Under the pieces are notes generated by a model. The model was not told where the DNA came from. It did not search any database and was given only the letters and a program-made list of their open reading frames with translations. A stretch of DNA of 64,000 nucleotides from Cyanobium sp. Morenito 9A2 (GTDB lineage Bacteria; Cyanobacteriota; Cyanobacteriia; PCC-6307; Cyanobiaceae), in NCBI RefSeq assembly GCF_024345575.1, contig NZ_JAGQBJ010000001.1, positions 558,001 through 622,000 on the forward strand, in the 5' to 3' direction. Shown here piece by piece: positions 1 through 8,704 of the stretch; position 1 is the stretch's first letter, and each line of letters begins with the position of its first letter. A program made the position numbers and the translations under genes.

Positions 1-234
1 GAGTTGGAGGCGCAACTTCAGGCCGTGCTGGCACAAAATGGCCCCCGTGTCTGCGTGGTGCAGCTCGATCCCCTGCAGGAGTTCGAACCACGTTTAAAAT
101 CTCGAATGCTTAACGGCAAGATCCACACACCTGACCTTGATGACATGCATCCGCCCTTGCCTGAGGCAGAGCTGAACGAGCTGCGGGGCTACTTACAGGG
201 CTCGGTGCCAACCCTGAACGAGAGAGCGCGATGA
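1..234 (+). CDS. TPP-binding (acetolactate synthase-like) enzyme, 3' end only
   Basis: Only the last 77 or so residues are in the window; the frame is open at base 1, so the true start lies upstream. The stretch VCVVQLDPLQEFEPRLKSR followed by a TPDLDDMHP segment resembles the C-terminal tail of thiamine-pyrophosphate enzymes of the acetolactate synthase type that sit in O-antigen and surface-sugar loci. Its stop overlaps the start of the NeuB-like gene by 4 bases, so the two are probably translationally coupled. The catalytic TPP domain is not visible, so substrate cannot be judged. Confidence 0.6.
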   Translation, partial: ELEAQLQAVLAQNGPRVCVVQLDPLQEFEPRLKSRMLNGKIHTPDLDDMHPPLPEAELNELRGYLQGSVPTLNERAR

Positions 235-1349
235 GTTCGCAGATCCCCAGCCTCGATCGCCGCACCTTCGAAAACCTTTTCGTGCTGGAGTTGGCGAACA
301 ACCACTGGGGCAATCTGGAGCGGGGGCTTCGCATTGTTCGCGATTTCGCCACAGTGGCGCGGGTGAATAGTGTGCGAACAGCCATCAAGCTGCAGTTTCG
401 CGATGTGGATTCCTTCATTCATCCAGCTTTCAAGGGCTATACAGAATCTCGCTACATTAAAAAGACGGAGGCCACCAAGCTCTCCATTGAGGAGTTCAAG
501 GCATTGGTTGATGAGATCAGGCGCTGTGACTGTATCCCCATGGCCACCCCTTTTGACGAGGCCTCCGTGGAACTCTGTGGCCTGTTCGATCTTCCGATGA
601 TCAAGGTGGCGAGCTCTGACATCGCCACCTGGCCACTGTTGGATCGCATCGCTCATCTCAGCAAGCCGGTCATCATCTCCACAGGGGGAGCGAACGACAA
701 GACGATCGATGATTGTGTGCGATTTTTTGAAAATCGATCCATACCGCTAGCGATCAACCATTGCGTGTCACTCTATCCCTGCGAAGATTCGGAATTAGAA
801 CTCAACCAGATCAGCTACCTCTGCCAGCGCTATCCAAACCATGTGATTGGCTTCTCCACCCACGAGCAACGCGACTGGTACAGCTCCATGCTGATCAGCT
901 ATGCCAAAGGAGCCCGCACCTGGGAGCGCCACATCGACATTGAAGCCGATGGCATTCCCGTTGCTCCCTATTGCTCTCTTCCTAATCAGATTGATGAATG
1001 GTATAAGGCTTTTTCCAAGGCAGTTGAGATGTGTGGAGGGTCGACAGAAGCGAGGCGGACCGTATCCGAGCGGGAGCGCCGCTACCTGGAGGAACTGATC
1101 CGAGGCGTCTATGCCTGCCGCGATTTAACCGCAGGCTACGTCTTTTCTTCCGAAACATTCAACAATGATTTCTACCTGGCGATACCTCTTCACAAAGGTC
1201 AGCTTTCTTGCAGGGAAGTCATCAATGGAGCCAAGCTCATCTCAGATTTGAATTCAAACGATCGCCTCACAATCGACCATGTGGATGGCCCTTACCGAGA
1301 AAACGAAGCCCTGCGCCAGGTGATCATGGATCGAGGCATCGAAGCGTGA
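231..1349 (+). CDS. N-acetylneuraminate synthase-like (NeuB/SpsE family) protein
   Basis: This 372-residue protein has the NeuB-type TIM barrel. Visible parts are an early ELANNHWG segment, MATPFDEASVELC around residues 104-116, KVASSDIATWPLL and PVIISTGGAN. Family members condense phosphoenolpyruvate with a hexosamine to make sialic-acid-like nonulosonic acids or related sugars. The C-terminal 90 residues contain a short SAF/antifreeze-like region (GVYACRDLTAGYVFSSETF). It overlaps the upstream TPP-enzyme gene by 4 bases and the downstream HAD gene by 4 bases, consistent with one glycan-precursor operon. The exact acceptor sugar is unknown. Confidence 0.8.
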   Translation: MSSQIPSLDRRTFENLFVLELANNHWGNLERGLRIVRDFATVARVNSVRTAIKLQFRDVDSFIHPAFKGYTESRYIKKTEATKLSIEEFKALVDEIRRCDCIPMATPFDEASVELCGLFDLPMIKVASSDIATWPLLDRIAHLSKPVIISTGGANDKTIDDCVRFFENRSIPLAINHCVSLYPCEDSELELNQISYLCQRYPNHVIGFSTHEQRDWYSSMLISYAKGARTWERHIDIEADGIPVAPYCSLPNQIDEWYKAFSKAVEMCGGSTEARRTVSERERRYLEELIRGVYACRDLTAGYVFSSETFNNDFYLAIPLHKGQLSCREVINGAKLISDLNSNDRLTIDHVDGPYRENEALRQVIMDRGIEA

Positions 1350-1999
1350 AAGCGCTGACCATCTGCTTTGATCTCGATGGGACCCTCCTCCACAGTGCTC
1401 CAGCCGTCCATCGATCGTTGCAGGAAGCTTGTAGACGCAACGGGGTCACCCCACCTTCGCTTGAAGCTCTCTCCAGTTGCATGGGTCCGCCGTTGGCTTC
1501 ATTTTTACCAGAGCTTTTATCAACCACTCGGCAGCAGACTCTAGCTGTCATTGATTCGTTTCGCGTGCATCACGACAGCATTGGATGCTTCGACTATGAA
1601 CTTTTCCCATCAATTGAGGGTTTACTTACTTCACTTAAACAACGTGGACATTTACTCTATGTCGTCACGAACAAACCTTTGGCTGCTTCTGTCCTGGCTT
1701 TGAATCAGCACGGTCTTCGCTCGGCCTTTGAAAACATCTATTCACCGGATGGGTCATGGCGCCCGCCCACACCAGGCCGATGCGAGAAGGCCTCTACGCT
1801 TACAATGCTGAACAGCCTTCATTCAACAAATAAGTTAATCTATGTAGGCGACACATACTCCGATCGAATCGCGGCGGAACGTGCAGATATCCACTTCGTT
1901 CATGCAAGCTATGGCTATGGAGTTGACAAGGCTGCGCCAATGCAGATCAGGCAACCTATTGACCTTCTGACTTACATTGAAACCCTTGACAACCCTTGA
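1346..1999 (+). CDS. HAD-superfamily phosphatase (phosphoglycolate phosphatase-like)
   Basis: The start chosen is the GTG at 1346, which overlaps the stop of the NeuB-like gene and places the HAD motif I (FDLDGTLLHS) at the N-terminus as usual. An upstream in-frame extension to 1208 exists but would run through the neuB end and lacks family support. Motif II (YVVTNKP), a Lys in a GRCEKAS context and motif IV (YVGDTYSDRIAA) are all present, so the protein is probably an active Mg-dependent phosphatase of about 217 residues. In this context it may remove the phosphate from a nonulosonate-type 9-phosphate, but that is inference from position. Confidence 0.75.
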   Translation: MKALTICFDLDGTLLHSAPAVHRSLQEACRRNGVTPPSLEALSSCMGPPLASFLPELLSTTRQQTLAVIDSFRVHHDSIGCFDYELFPSIEGLLTSLKQRGHLLYVVTNKPLAASVLALNQHGLRSAFENIYSPDGSWRPPTPGRCEKASTLTMLNSLHSTNKLIYVGDTYSDRIAAERADIHFVHASYGYGVDKAAPMQIRQPIDLLTYIETLDNP

Positions 2000-2964
2000 G
2001 CGATCACAATTCCTTGATTGTGGTGACAGGGGCAACGGGTTGGCTGGGCCGATCTGCGCTGCATGAGCTCGCGACTATTATTCCAGAAAGAGAGTTCACA
2101 AGCCGTGTTCGTGCTTATGCCAGCGGCACTTCATTGATCAAAGTTTCACATCAGGCGCAGCCATCTATTGTAATCCCAGTTGAGCCACTTTCATCCTTGG
2201 CTGATGACGTTGAAAGGCATCAAGTTGGCGCCGTTTTGCATACGGCTTTTCTTCGCAAAGAATACATTCATGCGATGGGTGTTGATGCTTATATCAATGC
2301 CAATCGTGCCATCACCAATCATCTCTGCGAGTTTCTGGGCAAGAACAAACGGCCTTGCCGCCTTGCCGTCATCTCCTCAGGGGCTGCCGCAGGATTTGAT
2401 GGCCGCTCCAATCCAATCGATGAACTTGGTCTCGATCCATACGGTGTTCTCAAGTACGAGGAAGAGCAGCGACTAACGCGTATCGCTCCTACGCTTGTGA
2501 TCAGAGCCTATGGAGTCACTGGCCGATTTATCACCAATCCCAGGCTATTTGCTCTCGGCAACTTCCTGATTGAAGCGATTGGGAAACGTCCGATCAAGCT
2601 GCACTCTCCTTGTCGCGTCTTCCGTGGCTACGGCCATGCTGGAGATATGACAAGATTGGCCCTTCGTTGGCTCTTAAGTCAATGCCCAGTCCCTGAAGCT
2701 CCAGTCGCAGCAGTCAGCCAGGAAACAGACTTACTTGCCCTTGCTGAACTAATTTCGGCAATCTATGCTTTGCCAGATCCCATTCACAACATCGACCCCC
2801 ATCATCCTGAAAATCGCTACACGTCTAATTCAAGCCCATACATCAATCTTTTGAGATTTTATGGCATAACCCCCCTATCCCTCTGCGATCAGATTGCAGA
2901 CACAGCCCTGGGAATCATCTCATTTCAATCAGACTCAGTGATCTCCGGTTCGCCTGCAAATTAA
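1996..2964 (+). CDS. NAD-dependent epimerase/dehydratase (extended SDR)
   Basis: The 322-residue protein starts at a TTG that overlaps the stop of the HAD gene. It begins with the Rossmann signature VVTGATGWLGRSAL, has a mid-chain AVISSGAAAG, and the catalytic YxxxK as DPYGVLKYEEEQ. These are hallmarks of extended short-chain dehydrogenases acting on nucleotide sugars. It is the last gene of the + strand glycan run. Its 3' end overlaps the convergent methyltransferase gene by 30 bases. The sugar substrate cannot be read from the sequence. Confidence 0.75.
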   Translation: MSDHNSLIVVTGATGWLGRSALHELATIIPEREFTSRVRAYASGTSLIKVSHQAQPSIVIPVEPLSSLADDVERHQVGAVLHTAFLRKEYIHAMGVDAYINANRAITNHLCEFLGKNKRPCRLAVISSGAAAGFDGRSNPIDELGLDPYGVLKYEEEQRLTRIAPTLVIRAYGVTGRFITNPRLFALGNFLIEAIGKRPIKLHSPCRVFRGYGHAGDMTRLALRWLLSQCPVPEAPVAAVSQETDLLALAELISAIYALPDPIHNIDPHHPENRYTSNSSPYINLLRFYGITPLSLCDQIADTALGIISFQSDSVISGSPAN

Positions 2965-3888
2965 TCTGATAATTCCTTGGTGGGTAGCCAAGTCTGAACC
3001 CCTTTCCACCTTATATTCAAGAACGCTGAGATCGACCAGCTCGCAAAGGCTAACCAAAGATGATTCAGTGAAGTAATTCACGTGTTCATGCATTTTGATG
3101 AATCCTGGTGGAGAAACAAAACCAAAGAAGCTCCTAAAAGCCATGCTGAGAAAGTCCACCAAGACCAGCAAGGGCACCGATCGACTGATCCAAATAAGAT
3201 ACTGTTTATACAGACTTGATCCCATACCTGGCAGTATCCTCCATCTTTCAAGCGGAACTTCAAGATAGAGAAGACATCCGTCAGCCAGCTCCAATTCTTT
3301 GATTATCGAGGACAACAGGCTAGCTGGATCACTGAGATGTTCAAGAACATGGCAGCACATAACTAGATCCACCTTCTGATCAATCTCTGAGAGACGATCG
3401 ACCCTGGTCACACCTTCAACAGCTTTCTGCTTGCTAGTCTCCACCACATAGGCGCGCGAGGCGATTTCCAAGGGGATCAACTGTCCAGCATCACCCCCAA
3501 CGTCAGCGACGATCAATGCCGTCGATCGGCTTCCAAGCCAAGGAGCAACAAAGGCCTTCACAGCACTGCGTCGATTCGTAACAAGGCGGGGCTTCATTGT
3601 CGCTTCATTAAGTCGTCTGCTATACCATGGCTCCCACTTTCGTCGAGACTTAAAATAATTTTTACCTCTGTACTGAGCGTATAATCGATTTAACTCTTCG
3701 GTGTTGTAACTCCGCTGATAATAGCGATGGCCACATTTCACACACTCAATCAATGAAGTAACAAGCTCAGCTTTGTTGTTCGCTTCAAACGCGTAAGCCC
3801 TGATGAAAGGAGCGATGGTGGCCCACCAACGCCTGGAACAACTTGAACGGCAGCATGGACAGGCCGTGGGGCAGTTCTCTCGTGTCAT
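2935..3888 (-). CDS. SAM-dependent methyltransferase with N-terminal zinc-ribbon-like segment
   Basis: The protein has 317 residues. The N-terminus carries paired cysteines (CPCC near residue 11, and CVKCGH near 49) resembling the zinc-binding lead-in of C-methyltransferases that act on sugars or surface glycans. The class I motif I is IVADVGGDAGQLIP, and the post-motif VDLVMCCHVLEHLSDPASLL is typical of Methyltransf_11/23-type folds. It is probably part of the glycan island. Its 3' end overlaps the convergent epimerase gene by 30 bases. Confidence 0.65.
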   Translation of the reverse strand: MTRENCPTACPCCRSSCSRRWWATIAPFIRAYAFEANNKAELVTSLIECVKCGHRYYQRSYNTEELNRLYAQYRGKNYFKSRRKWEPWYSRRLNEATMKPRLVTNRRSAVKAFVAPWLGSRSTALIVADVGGDAGQLIPLEIASRAYVVETSKQKAVEGVTRVDRLSEIDQKVDLVMCCHVLEHLSDPASLLSSIIKELELADGCLLYLEVPLERWRILPGMGSSLYKQYLIWISRSVPLLVLVDFLSMAFRSFFGFVSPPGFIKMHEHVNYFTESSLVSLCELVDLSVLEYKVERGSDLATHQGIIRLICRRTGDH

Positions 3889-3942
3889 CTCAATGCTGGG
3901 CGATAAGGCAGTGTGTACGCGATTGAAGGAATGCAGTGAATT

Positions 3943-4329
3943 CTATTCGTGAGCGATAGTAGAAGCAAGTACCCCATGACTATATACATAACGACCCCAT
4001 AAAAACCCTACCAGAAAACCAACAATGCCACCGACCAAGGTGAGGCCGGTTCGTCCCAAGACACCCTTCAGAATCCCCACCACCAAGAAATCAATCGCCA
4101 GTAAAGGCAAGACTGACAATACATAACGCTGCGGAGAAACCCTAAATCCGTTTCTTATTGGAAAAACAAGATACCTGAACACCAAATACCGACAAAGATG
4201 AACCATGACCTGTGCAATGGCAAGTGCCACAAAGGGGCCAAGTGGATACATGAGCCAAAATAGACTCGGCCCAATCACCGTGAATGCAAGGCCAGACAAT
4301 CCGTAACGCGTGAAGGAGCGATTAAGCAT
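3943..4329 (-). CDS. GtrA-like small membrane protein
   Basis: This 128-residue protein has four hydrophobic segments and the GtrA-like pattern FTRYGLSGLAFTVIGPSLFW at the start. GtrA proteins are thought to help flip polyprenyl-linked sugars across the membrane and are typically encoded beside a GtrB-type glycosyltransferase, as here: its start overlaps the stop of the GT2 gene by 8 bases. The pairing suggests a lipid-linked sugar transfer step for a surface polysaccharide. Confidence 0.7.
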   Translation of the reverse strand: MLNRSFTRYGLSGLAFTVIGPSLFWLMYPLGPFVALAIAQVMVHLCRYLVFRYLVFPIRNGFRVSPQRYVLSVLPLLAIDFLVVGILKGVLGRTGLTLVGGIVGFLVGFLWGRYVYSHGVLASTIAHE

Positions 4330-5338
4330 CGTCTGATTTCTTCAGGAGTCTGGCGCGAACCCTCGACCTATTTCCAGTCATTCTCAAGCCTTCAATTTGC
4401 CTGGAAACAACGGCAAACATCAGCATCTGAATTCCCAAACTAGCCAGCACAAGACCCATGACGGTAGGGACACCGCCTTGGTATTGACTATTGCCCCCCA
4501 GATAATTGATAAGCAACACCACGGCCACCAGCATCGCCATCAGCATTCCGCCAATCCCGATCGTCACGGCCATCCTGCTTGCGGCTGCGTCGGACGAGAG
4601 CAGTGCTCTTAAGGCTTCGAGGATGTAGCCACGGCCAATGTATGAAGAATGGCCGTGCATTCGTTCAGCCTGTTGATAGGACAGGGTGCGGGAAGCGTGA
4701 CTGGCGTTGACAATGCACATCCGCAAACTCATGCCAGAGTCGTTCCAATAATGGAGCGTGTCGATGATGACAGGATTACGATAGCAACCAAAGCCATGAA
4801 ACCCACTGGGCAGATATCTTAGCCGTGAAGACATTCCCATGGCCCTGTAATAACCACGCCTCGCCAGCCGTAGCAAGGGTCCACCTGCCGACTGCTGCTT
4901 AACCGCCAACACCGCATCACTGTTGGGATCAGACATGAGCATCATCACCATGCCCTCACTCAATTCAGGAGGATCCTGGAGATCCGAACAGAGTGTGATG
5001 ACCAGATCGCAATCACAGGCATAGGTCAGCGCATGGGCTGCGGATGCCTCTGGGCCGTAGTTGATTTGATTAGCAAGAACAATCACGCCTGGATCATGCT
5101 CCATGATTGAGCGAAGTACTTCCAGGGTGCTGTCTGTACTGTGATTGTCGGCAATCACCATACGGAACTCGAGGGAGTATTGATTGTTCAGTTCATTCAG
5201 CAAGCGCCCATACACTGCACGGCAACGGCGGTGCAGTTCGTACAAATTCAGTGCCTCGTTGAAGGCACTGGTCACAAAAGCTAGCTTCAGCATTTGCATC
5301 CGTCCATTATACCCCTCGGCAGAAGGCTCATGCAACAT
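4322..5338 (-). CDS. Glycosyltransferase family 2 with C-terminal membrane anchor (GtrB/DPM1-like)
   Basis: The catalytic GT2 domain opens with FVTSAFNEALNLYELHRRC, has MVIADNHSTDSTLEVLRSI, and the DxD-like CSDLQDPPEL near residue 125. The last 90 residues hold two membrane helices, as in GtrB-type transferases that load a sugar onto polyprenyl phosphate. The first ATG gives 338 residues; a second ATG at 5297-5299 would remove 13 N-terminal residues and is more usual for the family, so the start is uncertain. It is followed directly by the GtrA-like partner. Confidence 0.8.
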   Translation of the reverse strand: MLHEPSAEGYNGRMQMLKLAFVTSAFNEALNLYELHRRCRAVYGRLLNELNNQYSLEFRMVIADNHSTDSTLEVLRSIMEHDPGVIVLANQINYGPEASAAHALTYACDCDLVITLCSDLQDPPELSEGMVMMLMSDPNSDAVLAVKQQSAGGPLLRLARRGYYRAMGMSSRLRYLPSGFHGFGCYRNPVIIDTLHYWNDSGMSLRMCIVNASHASRTLSYQQAERMHGHSSYIGRGYILEALRALLSSDAAASRMAVTIGIGGMLMAMLVAVVLLINYLGGNSQYQGGVPTVMGLVLASLGIQMLMFAVVSRQIEGLRMTGNRSRVRARLLKKSDDA

Positions 5339-5695
5339 GCTTCATCACTGTAAATGATGTTGACGTTCTAATCCAGTCCTCCTACGTCCTACTCGCGAGC
5401 AAATCCATCGGACGATTGAGCTATGGATTCTCAAACAGAAACACCCGGAAACTGAATTCACAAAATTCAGATCTGAAGTTCAAGCATCTCAAGTTTGCGG
5501 CAAGGAGTGGGCGCATTGCTCGTTGTCTGGATTCAATCCATGAGATGCATAAGCCCCGGGAGAGCGCAATCAGACAAGCTGGCTGTGCTTTGCGAATCTC
5601 ACTGTAGTTCTGAGCGTCACGTCGTCACCGGTCTGCTCTGGCCAGTGATTGACGAGGCTTGCCGTTAGTTGCAATGAGTCTTTTGCAATTATTAC
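5339..5695. other. Intergenic region between divergent gene sets, no gene recognised
   Basis: About 350 bases separate the - strand GT2 gene from the + strand membrane-protein gene. The stretch is less GC-rich than its flanks. A 63-codon open frame on the + strand (5416-5607) resembles no family I know. The region presumably carries the promoters for both directions, but I cannot place a convincing -35/-10 pair. Confidence 0.4.
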
Positions 5696-7048
5696 ATGGC
5701 ATCTACTGGTCCCCAGCTTGTATCCGGTAGTCTCTATAGGAGACACGAGTTCCACTTGCCCAACTCCTCCAGATGGCCAGGATCTCTCCAACGCCTTCTG
5801 CCCTGGGCCCTGTTAACCCTCGCAGCCTTCGCCTGGTGGCCCACCTTCTTGAGCCTTTCCAACCCTTCCGCCGACCAGGTCTGGGAGCGCTTTGGCCTTG
5901 GCAGTGCCTGCGTCGCTGAGCGCTTCCAGCTCGGCTGGATCGGACCGGACAGCAACCAGAATCTTGGCTCGTTTACGGGCTCGCTGCTCTCCACAGCGGC
6001 CACGGGCCTGAGTTGTCAACTCGCGCGCCACACCGACCTCGACCCGCTTCAAGCGTTCCTGATCCTCGGCTTGCTGCTCACCTTCGGCCTGTCGGCCCTG
6101 GCCTGTCGATGGTCAGGGTTTCGATCCGACACCAGCCTGATCACCGCCTTCCTGATCACCACCGCCCCCTGCGCTTTCTCCCGGGTGGGCCACCTGTCCC
6201 TGGCCACCCTCTGGGCTGTGATTCCGGGCCTGTTGGCCTGCCACGGGCTCTGGCGCTCCTTGGACAGCCCTCGAAAGCCCCTGGGTCTGGTCGGCGCTGG
6301 GGCGATCGCCGCCCTGCTCTGCCTGCCCACCCAGGACTACTACGTGTTCTTCACCCTGCTGTTGCTGTTCTGCAGCTTTGGCCTGCTGGTGGTGCTCGCC
6401 GCGACCCGAACTACAGAACTGCGGCACCTTGGAGGGATCGCCAGCCGAGGGTTGTTGTTCGCAGGGGGCTTTTTCTTGGTACTGCTGCTGCTCTACGCCC
6501 CCAAGCTGCTGTTGCTGACCCAGGCCGGCACAGGCCCGCCTCCCTTCTGGGCCACCCCCCGCTATGCGATCGAACAGTTCCAGTATGGACTGCTGCCGTT
6601 CACCTGGGTGATCCCCTCCCCCTGGGTGGCGGTGGTCCAGAAGGCTTTCGAGGACGGCGGAATCAGCACCGGCACGGAGAACTACTTCTGGTCCACGGGC
6701 AGTTTTCTGATCCCGATCGCCTGGGGGGTGGCGCTGTGGACCGTCGCTCGGGAGCGCCAACGGCCGCCCCAGGCAGGCCTACCCCTCCAGAGGGTGAGGG
6801 GGCTGGGCCACAGGGACCTGCTGTTTTTCGCGCTGCTGCTGTTCATCACCACTTTTGTGGGCTTGTTCTGGATGACCATGGGGGGACTGGGCACGCTCTT
6901 CGCCGTGGTGGTGAGCCCGGTCCTGCGCTCCTTGACCCGCTTCACGGCCTTTGAATACGGGGCTGCCGTGCTGATGCTGACGGCACTCCTCGACCGCTGC
7001 CTGAGCGCGCGGACCCTGGGCCAAGGCCCATGGGCTCTCAAGCCATGA
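5696..7048 (+). CDS. Multi-pass membrane protein, GT-C-like N-terminal half
   Basis: This is a 450-residue protein with about ten hydrophobic helices starting near residue 35. The sequence looks like the membrane part of GT-C type sugar transferases: acidic and polar loop after the first helix (NPSADQVWERFG), then serial helices. No specific family was recognised. The downstream gene begins with an ATG inside its stop (ATGA) and encodes what looks like the last helix plus the extracytoplasmic domain of such a protein, so the two may form one functional unit. A first ATG at 5696 is used; start not verified. Confidence 0.55.
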   Translation: MASTGPQLVSGSLYRRHEFHLPNSSRWPGSLQRLLPWALLTLAAFAWWPTFLSLSNPSADQVWERFGLGSACVAERFQLGWIGPDSNQNLGSFTGSLLSTAATGLSCQLARHTDLDPLQAFLILGLLLTFGLSALACRWSGFRSDTSLITAFLITTAPCAFSRVGHLSLATLWAVIPGLLACHGLWRSLDSPRKPLGLVGAGAIAALLCLPTQDYYVFFTLLLLFCSFGLLVVLAATRTTELRHLGGIASRGLLFAGGFFLVLLLLYAPKLLLLTQAGTGPPPFWATPRYAIEQFQYGLLPFTWVIPSPWVAVVQKAFEDGGISTGTENYFWSTGSFLIPIAWGVALWTVARERQRPPQAGLPLQRVRGLGHRDLLFFALLLFITTFVGLFWMTMGGLGTLFAVVVSPVLRSLTRFTAFEYGAAVLMLTALLDRCLSARTLGQGPWALKP

Positions 7049-8172
7049 GCACCGTTCGTCGCCAGTCCCCCGATCCACTCTGGGCCGGCTTTGGCCTGCT
7101 GGCGCTCTGGATCCTGATCGAGCTGCTCTCCAGCAGTCGCTGGCTGGAGGTCTCCACAATTCAGCAACTGCTCCAACGGCAGCAGGAAGACAAAACCCGG
7201 AACGGATCCACTCCAAGGCTGAGCGACCTTCTCGATGCGGTGCCCCTGGAGCGACGGACGGTCTGGTTTGCGCCTTACACCACCTTCCCGGAGACGGGCT
7301 TTGTCGAGAGCCGTTTGCGCCAGGGTGTCTACGATGCCTTCAAGGTCTTTCCCGACTCCGGGATCACCAGCAACTACGGGGCCTTCAAGCTCAGCCCTGC
7401 CGACAGCCTCATGGCGCAGGCTTCCAGCCTGGGCCTGAAGGCGGAAGCGGAGCTCGGCCGCCGCCTCGGCTACCGCTTCTTTGCCATCGATCTCGGCGCC
7501 ATTGAGCCCTCCCAAGCGCTGATCCAGCTCTGCGTACGCACCGCTGGCTGCCGCGTGAGCAGCGAGGGGTATGCCCTTTTCCCGTTGCATGGGAGCCCTG
7601 ATCCCTGGATCAACCAACTCCATCGCTTCCAAAGGCTGATCCCCGGCCTTGCCCAGATCAGCGCGGCCCCCCGCTGGGATGGGCTGGTGTTCCATCCCGA
7701 CCAATGGTGGCCACCAGTTCCCAGTTCCAACCAGAAAAAGGAAACCTTCATCATCTGGGCGCGACCAAGATGGCAGGTGATGCTCTATCGCTACGACAGG
7801 AACCAGCTGCCCCAGGCAGCCCGTTCGAGCTGGGGCCAAAGCAATCAAGCGATTCTGCTCAGACTGGCGAAGGGTTTGAAAGGCGTGGATCTCTGCATCC
7901 AAAGCAAAAGCTCCACCGCTCCAGCCCAGACTCAAGGCTGCATCCCAATTGAGCTACGTTCATCGTCACCGACAAAAGACATTGGCCCTCTTCTCGGTCA
8001 GGGTACGGTCACCACCATCAAGATCCAATGGATTTATGGCCCAGAAGGCTTTCCTTATCCGCTCAGACTCCTTCCCTTGCTTCCGAACGATCTCCAACGC
8101 ACATCCCCGTTCGCCATTGAGTTTCCTGCTGTTCGCTTGCATTCGAATCTCCACCATCCGTCCAGCCCCTGA
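7045..8172 (+). CDS. Membrane-anchored extracytoplasmic protein, probable C-terminal partner of the upstream GT-C-like protein
   Basis: The chosen start is the ATG at 7045, forming an ATGA overlap with the upstream stop; an in-frame ATG at 7030 is also possible. One helix (WAGFGLLALWILIELL) lies near residues 16-31. The remainder is soluble, containing SGITSNYGAFKL and GYRFFAIDLGAIEPS, a pattern reminiscent of the lumenal C-terminal domain of large GT-C-like proteins (YGAF...D...L...GF...ID). It is about 375 residues long. The function is unproven; position near the glycan island suggests surface polysaccharide work. Confidence 0.5.
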   Translation: MSTVRRQSPDPLWAGFGLLALWILIELLSSSRWLEVSTIQQLLQRQQEDKTRNGSTPRLSDLLDAVPLERRTVWFAPYTTFPETGFVESRLRQGVYDAFKVFPDSGITSNYGAFKLSPADSLMAQASSLGLKAEAELGRRLGYRFFAIDLGAIEPSQALIQLCVRTAGCRVSSEGYALFPLHGSPDPWINQLHRFQRLIPGLAQISAAPRWDGLVFHPDQWWPPVPSSNQKKETFIIWARPRWQVMLYRYDRNQLPQAARSSWGQSNQAILLRLAKGLKGVDLCIQSKSSTAPAQTQGCIPIELRSSSPTKDIGPLLGQGTVTTIKIQWIYGPEGFPYPLRLLPLLPNDLQRTSPFAIEFPAVRLHSNLHHPSSP

Positions 8173-8704
8173 AGCTCAACCTTGTCTCAGTTAGCATGCG
8201 CCTTGTCGGGTTGGTGAACTTAACACGTTGCCGACGTTCAATCCGGATCGACAGATCGACCTGGGTAAGACGCATAGGGATCTGCCCAGCGATCGCGCCG
8301 ATGAAAACCCCATGAACAATGGTTTTGTGCAAATTGGCAGACAGTGAGACGCTGCAAGTCAACAAGAAAGAACTCTTTTCATTGCGAATGGCTGCATGTT
8401 CAGTTTTCATGTCTTTTGCCTTGCGCATGGCTTGCCTGCGTCTTTGGCGCTCAATAGATTGACGTTCTCGAGAGTCTTGTGTGAGCCTCGAAACATTGCC
8501 GCCATGGAGGCAGCCTTAAGAAGACACAACTTGATCCTCTTCACGTACAGATTTTCCTGATAGCTGACAACCGTGACCTCAATGCATGACAATTGTCCAG
8601 TTAACTTATGCTCAAGTTGTCGGCGATAGCCTTGAGGAGCGGTGAAGGTAACGCAGGAAGATATGTCTCAGATTGCGCAGTCCCAACAAAGCTTTGGTTC
8701 TGGC
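8173..8704. other. Gene-poor stretch before the broken transposase
   Basis: About 530 bases, lower in GC than the neighbouring genes. Short open frames exist on the - strand (for example 8407-8592), but none shows a recognisable domain or a good ribosome site. The end adjoining 8705 may contain the right-hand remnant of the insertion sequence, although I could not find paired terminal inverted repeats. Confidence 0.35.
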
